NCBI GenBank assembly: GCA_963697975.1
Contig: OY969111.1
Span: forward strand, 744,001-808,000
DNA length: 64,000 nt
Direction: 5' to 3'
From: QHXM01 sp963697975
GTDB taxonomy: Bacteria > Acidobacteriota > Blastocatellia > Pyrinomonadales > Pyrinomonadaceae
Below are positions 24,788 through 33,716 of the stretch, one piece after another. The stretch's first letter is position 1. Every line of letters starts with the position of its first letter. The position numbers and the translations under genes were made by a program. The notes beneath the pieces were generated by a model. The model ran no database searches and was not told where the DNA came from. It worked only from the letters and a program-made list of their open reading frames with translations.

Positions 24788-25201
24788 TCAATCATTATCA
24801 ACAGAATCAGTATGCTCTACCAACTCCAATAAAACCCCGCCCGCTGCCGACGGGTGAACGAATGCGACCAGACAACCTCCTGCGCCGATACGCGGAGTCT
24901 CATCAATCAAGCGCGCGCCGCTCTCCTTCAAGCGGTTGATCGTCGCGCGAATATCGTCAACCCGCACGGCGACGTGATGAATACCAGCGCCGCGCTTTTC
25001 CAGAAACTTTGCGACGGGCGAATCAGCATGCGTCGGCTCAAGCAACTCAATACGCGGTTCGCCAACTGGCAGCATCGCCACCCGTACGCCCTGCTCTTCG
25101 ACAACCTCCGTGTGCGTCACCTCAAGCCCCAGCGCATCACGCCAGAACTTAAGCGAATCATCCATTGCACGAGTTGCGATTCCGATATGTTCAATTTTCA
25201 T
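24788..25201 (-). CDS. mce: Methylmalonyl-CoA epimerase
   Basis: 137 residues, glyoxalase/VOC fold. Interconverts (R)- and (S)-methylmalonyl-CoA. Typical motifs: IEHIGIATRAMDDSLKFW, PRIELLEPTHADSPVAKFLE, GAGIHHVAVRVDDI and PRIGAGGCLVAFVHP. It lies just downstream of meaB (separated by a repeat) and near an acyl-CoA dehydrogenase, consistent with propionyl-CoA or branched-chain amino acid metabolism. Confidence 0.95.
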   Translation of the reverse strand: MKIEHIGIATRAMDDSLKFWRDALGLEVTHTEVVEEQGVRVAMLPVGEPRIELLEPTHADSPVAKFLEKRGAGIHHVAVRVDDIRATINRLKESGARLIDETPRIGAGGCLVAFVHPSAAGGVLLELVEHTDSVDND

Positions 25202-25204
25202 AAT

Positions 25205-25296
25205 CAGTAGTCAGTGGTCAGTGGTCAGTGGTGAGCAAAAACAAGCGACGAACGGTTTTTAACTGACCACCGACTACTGACCACTGACCTCTGCTT
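25205..25296. repeat. Heptad-word hairpin, CAGTGGT family
   Basis: CAGTAGT, CAGTGGT, CAGTGGT, CAGTGGT on the left; loop GAGCAAAAACAAGCGACGAA and TTTTT; mirrored ACTGACC, ACCGACT, ACTGACC words ending CTGCTT. It supplies Val-Ser-Gly-Gln and TAG at the 3' end of meaB. Confidence 0.9.
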
Positions 25297-26227
25297 TCAA
25301 AATTTCCTCAACTGCCGAATACGGGTCGCGTCTCTTCTGTGCAACCTCTGCGGCGAGCGCGTCCAATTTCTCTGATGCTCCGTGGCCATCCAGAGTTCGC
25401 GCCAGCAAGCGTTCTCGCAGAAGCTCTAAGATTCGCCAGCGCGCAATTGCCTGCCGTCGCTCGTGGCTGACTTCCGTCTGTTGATGAAACTCGCGGTAAC
25501 GCTCAATCGCTCCGGCCAGATCGGTAATCCCTTTGCTCTCGGTCGCAACCGTCTTAACAATTGGCGGTTGCCACGCATCCGGGCGCATGGCGAGCGAGAG
25601 CAGTGCTTCCAGTTCCTTCTCCGTTCGCAGGACGCCTTCGCGGTCGGCCTTGTTGATGACGAAGATGTCGCCTATCTCCATGATGCCCGCTTTAATTGCC
25701 TGAATGTCATCGCCCATGCCCGGCACAAGCACGACCACGGAGACATCCGCAGTCTTAACGATCTCCACTTCGTCCTGACCAACCCCGACCGTCTCGACGA
25801 TAATCTTCTCGTAGCCCGCCGCGTCGAGGATAGCCACCGCGTCAACGGTCGCACGCGCGAGGCCGCCGAGGTTGCCGCGCGTCGCCATCGAGCGAATGAA
25901 AACTCCGTCATCGAGTCCGAGCGTCTGCATGCGGATGCGGTCGCCCAAGATTGCCCCGCCCGAAAACGGACTCGAAGGATCAACACAGATGATGCCGACG
26001 CGCTCTTTCTGCTGCCTGTAATGAAGCGCCAGCTTGTCAACAAGCGAAGATTTGCCTGCGCCCGGTGCGCCCGTAATACCGATGACCGTGCCCCGACCCG
26101 TGCGCGGGAAAACGGCCTTCATCAACTCCGCAGCGCCATCCGTCCCATCCTCAACCTTCGAGATCGCGCGAGCCACAGCACGGGCTTCACCCGCGACAAG
26201 ACGCTCAATAAGTGTGGGACTCGACAT
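25274..26227 (-). CDS. meaB: Methylmalonyl-CoA mutase-associated GTPase MeaB
   Basis: 317 residues, G3E P-loop GTPase that protects and reloads adenosylcobalamin-dependent methylmalonyl-CoA mutase. Walker A GAPGAGKS lies at about residues 53-60, followed by the family string DPSSPFSGGAILGDRIRM and MATRGNLGGLARA. The final residues and stop codon lie in the repeat. The mutase itself is not in this window. Grouped with mce and an acyl-CoA dehydrogenase. Confidence 0.95.
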   Translation of the reverse strand: MSSPTLIERLVAGEARAVARAISKVEDGTDGAAELMKAVFPRTGRGTVIGITGAPGAGKSSLVDKLALHYRQQKERVGIICVDPSSPFSGGAILGDRIRMQTLGLDDGVFIRSMATRGNLGGLARATVDAVAILDAAGYEKIIVETVGVGQDEVEIVKTADVSVVVLVPGMGDDIQAIKAGIMEIGDIFVINKADREGVLRTEKELEALLSLAMRPDAWQPPIVKTVATESKGITDLAGAIERYREFHQQTEVSHERRQAIARWRILELLRERLLARTLDGHGASEKLDALAAEVAQKRRDPYSAVEEILKAEVSGQ

Positions 26228-26230
26228 AAA

Positions 26231-26308
26231 ACAGTGATAGGTGATAGGTGATGGGTAATAGGAGAAAGCTTTTTCTTATCACCTATCACCCATCACTTAT
26301 CACTGCTT
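26231..26308. repeat. Heptad-word hairpin, GTGATAG family
   Basis: ACAG prefix, GTGATAG, GTGATAG, GTGATGG, GTAATAG; loop GAGAAAGCTTTTTC; mirrored arm ending TATCACTGCTT. It supplies the TGA stop of the acyl-CoA dehydrogenase and fills the spacer to meaB. Confidence 0.9.
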
Positions 26309-27442
26309 CAATAATTCTCGCGCAATGATGATCCGCTGGATTTCCGACGTGCCTTCGCCGATGGTGCAGAGCTTGGAGTCGCGCCAGTATTTTTCGGGCG
26401 GATAATCTTTCGTGTAGCCATAGCCACCGTGAATCTGAATCGCTTCCTCGCACACGCGCACGCTCACCTCCGAAGCGTAGAGCTTCGCCATCGAAGATTC
26501 TTTCGTCGTCTTCTTGCCATTATCTTTCAGGTACGCGGCGCGGTACATCAGGAGGCGCGCGGCCTCAATCTGCACGGCCATATCGGCCAGCTTGAATTGA
26601 ATCGCCTGAAATTCAGAGATGGGCTTGCCGAATTGCTCGCGCTCCTTCGAGTAGCGAACGGCGGATTCATAAGCGCCCTGAGCGATGCCGACGGCGAGCG
26701 CGGCAATCGAGATTCGGCCACCGTCCAGAATCTGCATCGCGCCCACGAACCCCATGCCTTCCTCGCCGAGCAGGTTCTCCTGTGTAACATGACAATCTTC
26801 AAAGATGACGCTCGCCGTCTCCGAAGCACGCAATCCCAGCTTGTTCTCTTTCTTCGACGGGGCGAAGCCTTGCATCCCTTTCTCGAAAATAAACGCCGAG
26901 ATGCCCTTGCTTCTTTGCGAGCGGTCGGTCACGGCCATCGCCACGCACGTATCACCGTGAATCGCGTGAGTGATGAAATTCTTCGCGCCATTGACGACCC
27001 AGCCGCCATTCTGTCGCACGGCGGTCGTGCGCGTGCCCGAAGCGTCCGAGCCTGCGCCCGGCTCAGTCAGTCCCCACGCGCCGAGATGTTTCCCCTGCGC
27101 CAGAGGAACGAGATACTTCTGCTTCTGCTCCTCAGTCCCGTACATATAGATGTGGTTCGAGCAAAGCGAATTATGCGCCGCGACCGAGATGCCGACCGAG
27201 CCGTCAACGCGCGACAACTCTTCGATGATCGTCGCGTACTCGACATAACCCATCCCTGCCCCGCCGTACTCTTCAGGAAAGATGACGCCCGTCAACCCAA
27301 GCTCTGCAATCTTCGGCCACAGCTCAATCGGAAAGTGCTGCGACTCGTCCCACTCCATGACATGCGGCGCAATCTCTGCTTCCGCAAACTCGCGCACGCT
27401 CCATTTGACCTGCTGTTGCTCTTCATTCAACTCAAATTCCAT
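26300..27442 (-). CDS. Acyl-CoA dehydrogenase
   Basis: 380 residues from the ATG at 27442 (AAGGTG seven nt upstream). FAD enzyme oxidising acyl-CoA to enoyl-CoA. Motifs: LTEPGAGSDASGTRTTA, FITHAIHGDT, the conserved IQIHGGYGYTKDYP and the C-terminal IGEGTSEIQRIIIAR. A catalytic-base Glu is present in the GEGTSEIQ region. Likely short- or branched-chain substrate, given its place beside meaB and mce. The stop codon lies inside the adjacent repeat. Confidence 0.93.
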   Translation of the reverse strand: MEFELNEEQQQVKWSVREFAEAEIAPHVMEWDESQHFPIELWPKIAELGLTGVIFPEEYGGAGMGYVEYATIIEELSRVDGSVGISVAAHNSLCSNHIYMYGTEEQKQKYLVPLAQGKHLGAWGLTEPGAGSDASGTRTTAVRQNGGWVVNGAKNFITHAIHGDTCVAMAVTDRSQRSKGISAFIFEKGMQGFAPSKKENKLGLRASETASVIFEDCHVTQENLLGEEGMGFVGAMQILDGGRISIAALAVGIAQGAYESAVRYSKEREQFGKPISEFQAIQFKLADMAVQIEAARLLMYRAAYLKDNGKKTTKESSMAKLYASEVSVRVCEEAIQIHGGYGYTKDYPPEKYWRDSKLCTIGEGTSEIQRIIIARELLKQ

Positions 27443-27499
27443 AACCACACCTTGTCCCGGCTAAAAAATAAATCGTTCCAACCTCATGCCCCCAAAGCC

Positions 27500-28036
27500 T
27501 TACTCCACATTAACGAAGGTGATATTACCCTTCATGTCAGCAACGGCTGAACCCCTTTTGTCTCCGCTTTTGACCATGATCGTCCATTTCGGCTGCGCGT
27601 TTGCTTCCATGCTAACCATTGGATAAGACAGGTTCATGCTCTCTACTTCCGCGCCCGCAATATTGATTCGCTCCTTCGCCGTCTTCGCCATGTTGGGGAT
27701 TGCTGCGAGGTCCACGTCCGCCAGGTTAAAGAGATTATCCTCGACCTTACCGCCGCCAAGCAGCGTGACGGGTCTCGGTTCACCGACCTTGCCCTCGCGG
27801 TATTCATACCTAATGGCCTTTTCAGGACTGTTCGGGTCTTGCACCGTAACTTCAGCGCGATCAGGATAAATTCTCAAAGACATCGGCTTGATGTCTCCCC
27901 CCGCTTTCTTTTTAACTTCATTGACAGCATCCTGTGTGGTCGATCCTTCATACATATTGGATGAACCCCGACCACCGCAGGCAAGCAGCGAAACCGAGAC
28001 TAGACATAGAATAAAAGTTAGCGCTAAACGCTTCAT
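27500..28036 (-). CDS. Lipoprotein of unknown function
   Basis: 178 residues. The signal KRLALTFILCLVSVSLLAC has its lipobox at LLAC; a good AGGAGAC lies upstream of the ATG. The mature part holds beta-strand-like segments (PMSLRIYPDRAEVTVQDP, KWTIMVKSGDKRGSAVADM) and ends FVNVE. Family not recognised. Probably anchored in the outer or inner membrane. Confidence 0.75.
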   Translation of the reverse strand: MKRLALTFILCLVSVSLLACGGRGSSNMYEGSTTQDAVNEVKKKAGGDIKPMSLRIYPDRAEVTVQDPNSPEKAIRYEYREGKVGEPRPVTLLGGGKVEDNLFNLADVDLAAIPNMAKTAKERINIAGAEVESMNLSYPMVSMEANAQPKWTIMVKSGDKRGSAVADMKGNITFVNVE

Positions 28037-28117
28037 TAGCTTAGTCTCCTATTCAGATTTACCGTGTAGCGAAGCATCCCCATCTGAGCGTGATGGTTAA
28101 TAACATTTCATTGTAAC

Positions 28118-28912
28118 CTAGCCACGCCGCGCGCCGTGAATCCCCCCGGACGCTTTCGTCTTCGCGTGCGGCTTTCTTTTTCGCTTGTCGCCACTCATGA
28201 ACCGTGTGACCTCGGCGGGAGTGAGCAAGCGCCACTGTTTCGGCGCGAGGCGCTCATCCTTGAGAAACCCGATCTTCACGCGGCGCAGTTTTGTCACCGA
28301 ATGGCCGATAGCATCAAACATTCGCCTGATCTGCTGATTACGCCCTTCATGCAGGATGACCTCAAACCACGAGTTCGTATCGCTCTCTTCCACCTTCTTA
28401 ACCTCGGCTGGCGCTGTGCGAACGCCGTCTTCCAGCGTGATGCCGCGCCGGAGGCGTCCGATTGCTTCTTCAGGCGGCACGCCCTTCACCTTCACCTCGT
28501 AAACTTTCGCCACACGATTGCGCGCTGACGTGATGAAGTTTGTAAAGTCGCCATCGTTGGTCAAAAGCAGCAAGCCTTCGGTGTTGAAGTCGAGGCGGCC
28601 TACCGGATGCAGGCGGCCAAGCGAGTGCGGCACAAGCTCTGAGACGAGCGGGCGGCCTTCCGGGTCTGCGAGGCTGGTCAGGTAGCCGCGCGGTTTGTTA
28701 AGCAGGACGTAAAACTTCTCGCGCGCTTCGAGCAGCGGGTTAATCAGCCGACCCCGCACCTTGATATGGTCACGCGCGGGGTCGGCCTTCGTTCCCGGCT
28801 CGGTCACGAGTTTGCCGTTGACCGTCACCTCGCCCGCCGCGATCATCTCTTCGGCATGGCGACGCGAGGCAATCCCGGCGGCGGCGATTAATTTTTGAAG
28901 ACGCTCTTCCAT
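28118..28912 (-). CDS. rluB: Ribosomal large-subunit pseudouridine synthase (RluB-type)
   Basis: 264 residues. An N-terminal S4 RNA-binding domain (LQKLIAAAGIASRRHAEEMI) precedes the RsuA/RluB catalytic domain with GRLDFNTEGLLLLTNDGDF (catalytic Asp in GRLD) and HEGRNQQIRRMFDAIGH. The C-terminal tail is Lys/Arg-rich. Converts a uridine of 23S rRNA to pseudouridine. Its place after scpA-scpB is a widely conserved gene order. A CAGTGGT repeat abuts the start. Confidence 0.92.
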   Translation of the reverse strand: MEERLQKLIAAAGIASRRHAEEMIAAGEVTVNGKLVTEPGTKADPARDHIKVRGRLINPLLEAREKFYVLLNKPRGYLTSLADPEGRPLVSELVPHSLGRLHPVGRLDFNTEGLLLLTNDGDFTNFITSARNRVAKVYEVKVKGVPPEEAIGRLRRGITLEDGVRTAPAEVKKVEESDTNSWFEVILHEGRNQQIRRMFDAIGHSVTKLRRVKIGFLKDERLAPKQWRLLTPAEVTRFMSGDKRKRKPHAKTKASGGIHGARRG

Positions 28913-28915
28913 AAA

Positions 28916-28996
28916 AGTGGTCAGTGGTCAGTGGTCGGTGGTCAGTTCACAATCAGCTTTTAACTGACCACCGACCACTGACCACTGACCACTGCT
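28916..28996. repeat. Heptad-word hairpin, CAGTGGT family
   Basis: AGTGGTC, AGTGGTC, AGTGGTC, GGTGGTC; loop TTCACAATCAGCTTTTAA; mirrored ACTGACC words ending ACTGCT. It fills the spacer between the scpB stop and the rluB start. Confidence 0.9.
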
Positions 28997-28998
28997 CT

Positions 28999-29796
28999 TC
29001 ACGCTCCTCCCGCTAAATCCTCGAAATCTTCGATGCTCGGCAACTCGGTTAAATCTTTCAGCCCGAACTGAAGAAGAAATTCTTTCGATGTGCCGTACAT
29101 CATCGGTCGCCCGATGGTCTCCTTGCGGCCACAGGCTTTAATCAAACGCTTGTCGAGCAGCGTCTTGATGGCCGAAGGCGATTGGACGCCGCGTATCTCT
29201 AAAATTTCGGGCACGGTGATCGGCTGCTTGTAGGCGATGACGGCAAGCGTTTCCAGAGAAGCGAGCGAGAGTTTCGCCGAGGGCCGCGATTTAAGAAACG
29301 CGCGGACGTGCTCGTGATGCTCGGGACGCGTGGCGAATTGCCAGCCTCCGGCGACCTCGCGCAGGTGCAGACCACCGTTGCGCGCGTTGAACTCTTTGGC
29401 CAACTCTTCCAGAGCCATCTCAATCCAGCCGCGATCTTCCTTGAGGACATCGGCGATGATTTTGATGCTCAATGGTTCTTCCGAGACGAAGATTAGCGAT
29501 TCGATGATGGCCATCATCTCGGCCATACCGCGAACATTGTGCGGCTCGCCCGCGTCTTCGACAGCAGGTGAATCAGCCGTAACCGTAACGCCTTCTTCGA
29601 TGGCGCGCAAAGCAGCCGCTTCCTGTGCGTCTTCGGCGTCGGCGTCGTAGATGATGGGATCGTCATCATCATCGTCCGCGTCCATGTCAGGCGACGGGTC
29701 GCTATCCAGCGAGAGGGCTAATTCCTCTACGGCCTGCTCAAGGCTCTCCGCATCGATCGTTTCTTCTCTCAGGTCGTCTTTGATTTCTTCACTCAT
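28999..29796 (-). CDS. scpB: Segregation and condensation protein B
   Basis: 265 residues from the ATG at 29796. Winged-helix kleisin partner of SMC-ScpA, organising and segregating the chromosome. The conserved part begins near residue 90 (MAEMMAIIESLIFVSEEPL) and continues ASLETLAVIAYKQPITVPEI and RGVQSPSAIKTLLDKRLI. The first 85 residues are a long acidic extension (EEL, DMDADDDDDD, AEDAQEAA) beyond the normal domain. It lies 11 bp after scpA on the same transcript. Confidence 0.95.
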   Translation of the reverse strand: MSEEIKDDLREETIDAESLEQAVEELALSLDSDPSPDMDADDDDDDPIIYDADAEDAQEAAALRAIEEGVTVTADSPAVEDAGEPHNVRGMAEMMAIIESLIFVSEEPLSIKIIADVLKEDRGWIEMALEELAKEFNARNGGLHLREVAGGWQFATRPEHHEHVRAFLKSRPSAKLSLASLETLAVIAYKQPITVPEILEIRGVQSPSAIKTLLDKRLIKACGRKETIGRPMMYGTSKEFLLQFGLKDLTELPSIEDFEDLAGGA

Positions 29797-29807
29797 ATCT
29801 ATCAAGG

Positions 29808-30581
29808 TTAAAAAGCGCCGGAGCGCGCGATGATGTCGCCGAAAGTCTCGCGTTGAACCAGAGAGATTTCGGTCGTGCGAACGAGTTCGAGCACGGAGAG
29901 AAACGCCAGCACCAGCTCACGACGCGAGTTGGCGCGCTCGAAGAAGATACGCAGATTCAACTCGCCCGAAGAGAGAACCATGTTACGCAGGCGTTCGAGC
30001 ATCTCCGTCATCGTTATCTCTTCCCGCTCGATCTCCATCAGGACTTCTTCTTTGTGTCGCGCGAGAATCTGTTGAAAGACCTTCAGCATGTCGAACAGTC
30101 CGACGGCCACTTCCGGGTTCTGCTTATCCGTCTCAAGCTCGCCGCGCGTGAAGACTGCCTGCTCGACGGTCGCGCGCGACCAGAGCATCTGCGCGGCGGC
30201 CTTGTACTTTTGATGCTCAAGAAGCTGGTTGATAAGCTCCGAGCGCGGGTCCAGCAGTTCTTCGGCAGACGCATCAGCGAGCGGGTCGCGCGGCAGGAGC
30301 ATTCTGGACTTAATCTCGATGAGCGTTGCCGCCATCACTAAAAAATCGCCAGCGACGGCGATGTCCAGTTCTTTCATCAACTGAAGGTAGCGCAGATATT
30401 CGTCCGTAATCCGCGCCACCGGAATGTCGTAGATGTCTACCTGCTCCTGCCGAACAAGGTAGAGCAGGAGGTCGAGCGGCCCCGAGAACTCGCCCATGAT
30501 GAGCTTCAATTCCTCGCCGTCTCTCCCGGTGACGATTTCAGGAAGCGAGCCAGTAACGCTGATTGTCGTCGTTTCGTCCAT
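29808..30581 (-). CDS. scpA: Segregation and condensation protein A
   Basis: 257 residues from the ATG at 30581, preceded by AGGAGGG. Kleisin subunit bridging SMC heads. Typical N-terminus EFSGPLDLLLYLVRQEQVDI with DIPVARITDEYLRYLQLM, then LVMAATLIEIKSRMLLP; a C-terminal winged-helix domain includes RRELVLAFLSVLELVR. Sits between trpS and scpB. A cloverleaf-type repeat lies immediately upstream. Confidence 0.95.
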   Translation of the reverse strand: MDETTTISVTGSLPEIVTGRDGEELKLIMGEFSGPLDLLLYLVRQEQVDIYDIPVARITDEYLRYLQLMKELDIAVAGDFLVMAATLIEIKSRMLLPRDPLADASAEELLDPRSELINQLLEHQKYKAAAQMLWSRATVEQAVFTRGELETDKQNPEVAVGLFDMLKVFQQILARHKEEVLMEIEREEITMTEMLERLRNMVLSSGELNLRIFFERANSRRELVLAFLSVLELVRTTEISLVQRETFGDIIARSGAF

Positions 30582-30594
30582 CGTCCCTCCTGAC

Positions 30595-30730
30595 GTGGGA
30601 CAGACATTCCTGTCTGTCATAGCTTGCTTTAGCAAGCTCATTAATATTGCCAAACAATATTTGCGCTCACGCGCTCAACGACAGACAAGAATGTCTGTCC
30701 CACTTAGGACAGATAGGAATGTCTGTCCTA
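30595..30730. repeat. Cloverleaf-like 135-bp repeat (copy 1)
   Basis: Outer 24-bp arms (30595-30618 and 30680-30703, one mismatch) enclose three stem-loops: AGCTTGC-TTTA-GCAAGCT, AATATTG-CCAAA-CAATATT and GCGC-TCAC-GCGC. A further palindrome, TAGGACAGA to TCTGTCCTA, closes the right end. The trpS stop TAG (minus strand, 30728-30730) is the first triplet of this end. A second copy is at 53562-53697. Confidence 0.85.
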
Positions 30731-31714
30731 CGAGGATGCCCGGTGAAGGCCCATGCGCGTCTTCACTTTTTCAATCGTCGGCCTTGCAACAAGGCTGGCG
30801 CGCTCACGACCCATTTCGAGAATCCGGTCAAGCTCATCATCCGAGATGTTGCGGACGCGCTCCTGAAATGGCCGTAGGAATTCTACCACTACGTCCGCCA
30901 GTTCACCCTTCAATTGCGCGTAACCTTTGCCTGCGAAATGTGCTTCGATTTCCGGCGGCGTCTGCCGTGTCAGGAGTTGATAAATCGTGAGCAGGTTCAC
31001 GAGCGCAGGCCGAGTCTCGTCAAAACGTATCTCAGTGCCAGAATCCGTGACAGCGCGCTTAAACTTGCGACTGATGGTATCCGCATCGTCCATCAGCGCG
31101 ATGCTGCCCTGCGGATTCTCGTCCGACTTTGACATCTTCTTCGTGGGGTCGCTCAGAGACATGATGCGCGCGCCAACCTTCGGGATGAAAGGCTCTGGAA
31201 TAATGAAGGTCTCGCCGTAATCACGGTTGAAGCGCATCGCCAGATCACGCGTCAGCTCAAGATGCTGCTTTTGATCTTCGCCGACGGGCACAAGGTCTGT
31301 CTGGTAGAGCAGAATGTCGGAAGCCATCAGGACCGGATAATCGAAGTATCCGACACCAGTGTTCTCGCGCTGCGTGCGCTTCTTCTCTTTGAACTGCGTC
31401 ATGCGGTCAAGCTCACCGATGCGCGTTATGCAGTTCAACACCCACGCCAGTTCCGTGTGCTCCGGTACATCTGACTGGATGAAGATGGTCGAGACCTGCG
31501 GATCAATTCCTGCGGCCAGATAGAGGCGCGCGACCTCTCTTGTTTTCTTCGCCAGTTCCTGTGGGTCTTTAGGGATGGTGATGGCGTGCAAGTTGACGAC
31601 GCAGAAGAAACTTTCGTATTCGTGCTGCAACTCGACCCAGTTTCGCAAAGCGCCGAGATAGTTGCCGAGATGAAAGCCGCCGGTCGGCTGTGCGCCGCTG
31701 AAGATTCGTTTCAT
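30728..31714 (-). CDS. trpS: Tryptophanyl-tRNA synthetase
   Basis: 328 residues, class I aminoacyl-tRNA synthetase charging tRNA-Trp. Signature motifs: FSGAQPTGGFHLGNYLGAL (HIGH-type) and KKMSKSDENPQGSI (KMSKS). Also GEDQKQHLELTRDLAMRFN. Its stop codon TAG is contributed by the cloverleaf-like repeat. It is 9 bp downstream of the M50 protease gene. Confidence 0.97.
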   Translation of the reverse strand: MKRIFSGAQPTGGFHLGNYLGALRNWVELQHEYESFFCVVNLHAITIPKDPQELAKKTREVARLYLAAGIDPQVSTIFIQSDVPEHTELAWVLNCITRIGELDRMTQFKEKKRTQRENTGVGYFDYPVLMASDILLYQTDLVPVGEDQKQHLELTRDLAMRFNRDYGETFIIPEPFIPKVGARIMSLSDPTKKMSKSDENPQGSIALMDDADTISRKFKRAVTDSGTEIRFDETRPALVNLLTIYQLLTRQTPPEIEAHFAGKGYAQLKGELADVVVEFLRPFQERVRNISDDELDRILEMGRERASLVARPTIEKVKTRMGLHRASS

Positions 31715-31723
31715 CAGATTTTC

Positions 31724-32386
31724 TTACGTGCCAATGAAGACCAAGCTCTCCGCAAACGGCATCACGACGTTAAAGATTCCCCTGAGCACGCCGGTAAAGA
31801 CGGCGATGAAAAGAAGGATAAACCCGAACTGCTCAAGCGACTCTAAAGCCGACTCAAAACTCGGCGGCAGAATGCTCGCTAAAATTTTGCTACCGTCGAG
31901 CGGAGGAATCGGCAACAGATTGAACACGAACAGACCCACGTTCAAAGTGAAGAAGGCGGAGAGTAATTTAATCCCGCCTAAAGCGATGTCGGAATTTGAA
32001 GTCACCGCGCTGGCGAGTAGCCCTGTCTCGTAGAGCACGCGAATGATAATGCCCGCGACGATGGCAATGGCCAGATTGCCCAGGACACCCGCTATCGAAA
32101 CCCAGAAATTAGCGACACGCTTGTTGCGCCAGCGCAGAGGATTGACAGGCGTCGGACGCGCCCAGCCGAGCAGCGGCGCTCCCGTGAAGAAAGCTATGCC
32201 GGGAAACAGCAGCGTCCCAATCGGATCAACGTGAGTCATGGGATTGAGCGAGATGCGCCCCTGCGAGCGCGCCAAATCGTCCCCGAACCTGTTAGACATC
32301 CATGCGTGACCGGCCTCGTGCAAAGAAAGAGAGAACACGAGCGCCACCATGAAAAGAATAAACTGACCTATATCGTAATTGCCCAT
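31724..32386 (-). CDS. Site-2 protease-type (M50) membrane metalloprotease
   Basis: 220 residues with several transmembrane segments. Zinc motif HEAGH at residues 23-27 in the first helix and the second motif NLLPIPPLDGSKIL later, the two halves of the intramembrane active site. Members cut membrane-bound regulators or signal peptides; target unknown. Forms a run with trpS, scpA and scpB, a gene order found in many bacteria. Confidence 0.92.
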   Translation of the reverse strand: MGNYDIGQFILFMVALVFSLSLHEAGHAWMSNRFGDDLARSQGRISLNPMTHVDPIGTLLFPGIAFFTGAPLLGWARPTPVNPLRWRNKRVANFWVSIAGVLGNLAIAIVAGIIIRVLYETGLLASAVTSNSDIALGGIKLLSAFFTLNVGLFVFNLLPIPPLDGSKILASILPPSFESALESLEQFGFILLFIAVFTGVLRGIFNVVMPFAESLVFIGT

Positions 32387-32471
32387 TTAACAAACCAAAC
32401 AGGAAAATATTTGCGCCCAAAGAGCGACCCATCACACTAACATGCGTGGACAGAGTAGTCAAAAAAGACAA

Positions 32472-32537
32472 TGGACGATAGACCAGAGACGATAAGAACA
32501 TGCTTGCCATCGTCTATGGTCTATCGGCAATCGTCAA
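32472..32537. repeat. Heptad-word hairpin, GACGATA family (copy 2)
   Basis: TGGACGAT, AGACCAG, AGACGAT on the left; loop AAGAACATGCTTGCC; mirrored ATCGTCT, ATGGTCT, ATCGGCA, ATCGTCA. It shares the CTTGCCATCGTCT string with the 12.2-kb copy. It begins 2 bp after the NHL-protein stop. Confidence 0.85.
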
Positions 32538-32539
32538 TC

Positions 32540-33565
32540 TCACAACAATGTCCCATAAATTCCAAGCGGCAGGCTATAAACCGCTTCGTTAGTTGCGACG
32601 ACCATCTCACCGGCGGAACTGAAAGCGAGGCCGACAACATTCATTCCCGTGACGAACAACTCGGCGTCGCGCGCGTCCGGCGTAATTCGGACGATGCCGC
32701 GCCGACCGTGCAAAGAGGCTGCCACGTAAAGAAAGCCTTCGCGGTCGAAAGCTAGTCCGTGCGGGCGGCCTAAGCCCTTGTAGAAAACGCTCGCCTCACC
32801 GCTCTGGTCAATCCGCATCACCGATTCAGAGCTTGAAACCGTCGGCCCGGTCACGTACAGCGCATCGTCCGGCCCGAATGCCAGATGATAAGCCGAGACA
32901 GACTGTTCAAGCTGCGCCCAGGGTTTCTCTTCTCCGATGCCGTTGACCCGGTAGATCGTGCCTGTGCGGTCGCCAACATACATCCTTCCTTCGCGGTCAA
33001 ACGCGAGGCCGGTTGCCACACCCAGATTCTGGGCAAACGCAACCGCTTCCTTGAAAGGCGTAATGCGATAAACCGTGCCGTCCATCCGGCTGGTGACAAA
33101 CATCTGGCCGGATTTATCGAAGGCAAGGCCGGTCGGGTTAGCGATGTCGCCTGAGAAATCGGACAACGCTCCACCGGTATCAATGCGAAAAATCGTGACG
33201 GGAAACTCCTGCCCGCGCGAGCCTGAGCGCGTGACATAAAGCGAGCCGTCGTCCGGGTCGAAAGCCGGGTTGGCGACAAAGTGCAGGTCTTCCGCGAGCC
33301 TGGAAGCGATAGTAAACTTAGCCGGAGCGGTGCGTCGCTCTTCACACTCAAGTGCGACAAACACTTCCCCGCCACCATCTATTTCGGGGACAATGGAGAG
33401 CGTGCGCCGCGACGAAGCCCCGACCGTGTGGCCGCGCGAGCCGTCAAACGACGCGCCGCAAGCCCTGACGGGGTTGGCATCGAAATCCGCACTTTCGATG
33501 ATGACCTCACCTCCGGGAATTCCCCTCAACGGATTGACTTGCACGATTCGCCCCGCTTCGCTCAT
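32540..33565 (-). CDS. NHL/SMP-30-type beta-propeller protein
   Basis: 341 residues without an obvious signal peptide. The N-terminal 80 residues look like an IPT/TIG immunoglobulin-like domain (VNPLRGIPGGEVIIESADF). The remainder is a six-blade-like propeller with repeated GLAFD motifs (PTGLAFDKSGQMFV, TGLAFDREGRMYVGD, PHGLAFDREGFLYVA). Related folds include gluconolactonases and Vgb-type lyases, but no metal-binding catalytic set was identified. It may start a run leading into the M50 protease gene. Confidence 0.8.
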   Translation of the reverse strand: MSEAGRIVQVNPLRGIPGGEVIIESADFDANPVRACGASFDGSRGHTVGASSRRTLSIVPEIDGGGEVFVALECEERRTAPAKFTIASRLAEDLHFVANPAFDPDDGSLYVTRSGSRGQEFPVTIFRIDTGGALSDFSGDIANPTGLAFDKSGQMFVTSRMDGTVYRITPFKEAVAFAQNLGVATGLAFDREGRMYVGDRTGTIYRVNGIGEEKPWAQLEQSVSAYHLAFGPDDALYVTGPTVSSSESVMRIDQSGEASVFYKGLGRPHGLAFDREGFLYVAASLHGRRGIVRITPDARDAELFVTGMNVVGLAFSSAGEMVVATNEAVYSLPLGIYGTLL

Positions 33566-33689
33566 TTAGGCTGCACTCTCCATTGATACTGAATTTACGA
33601 ATCAATCATACGACGGGCGCGCAATGGGTGTCTAATTCCGGCTTGTAGGAATTTTATGCTTACCGCCCTAACAACAGGCGTTTCGCTGC

Positions 33690-33716
33690 TTGCACTTTCG
33701 CTTGCTATGCTATAAT
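33690..33716 (+). promoter_or_regulatory. Possible sigma70-like promoter
   Basis: TTGCAC (33690-33695), a short 15-bp spacer, and a perfect TATAAT (33711-33716). It is followed 16 bp later by the hairpin AACCCCGC to GCGGGG and a TTTT run, so the transcript could be a small RNA or an attenuated hflX leader. The short spacer weakens the call. Confidence 0.45.

Noticed and set aside
26429..27550. Long plus-strand frame (373 codons) antisense to the acyl-CoA dehydrogenase
   Set aside because: Shadow of a G+C-rich gene; Arg/His/Leu-rich with no family features.
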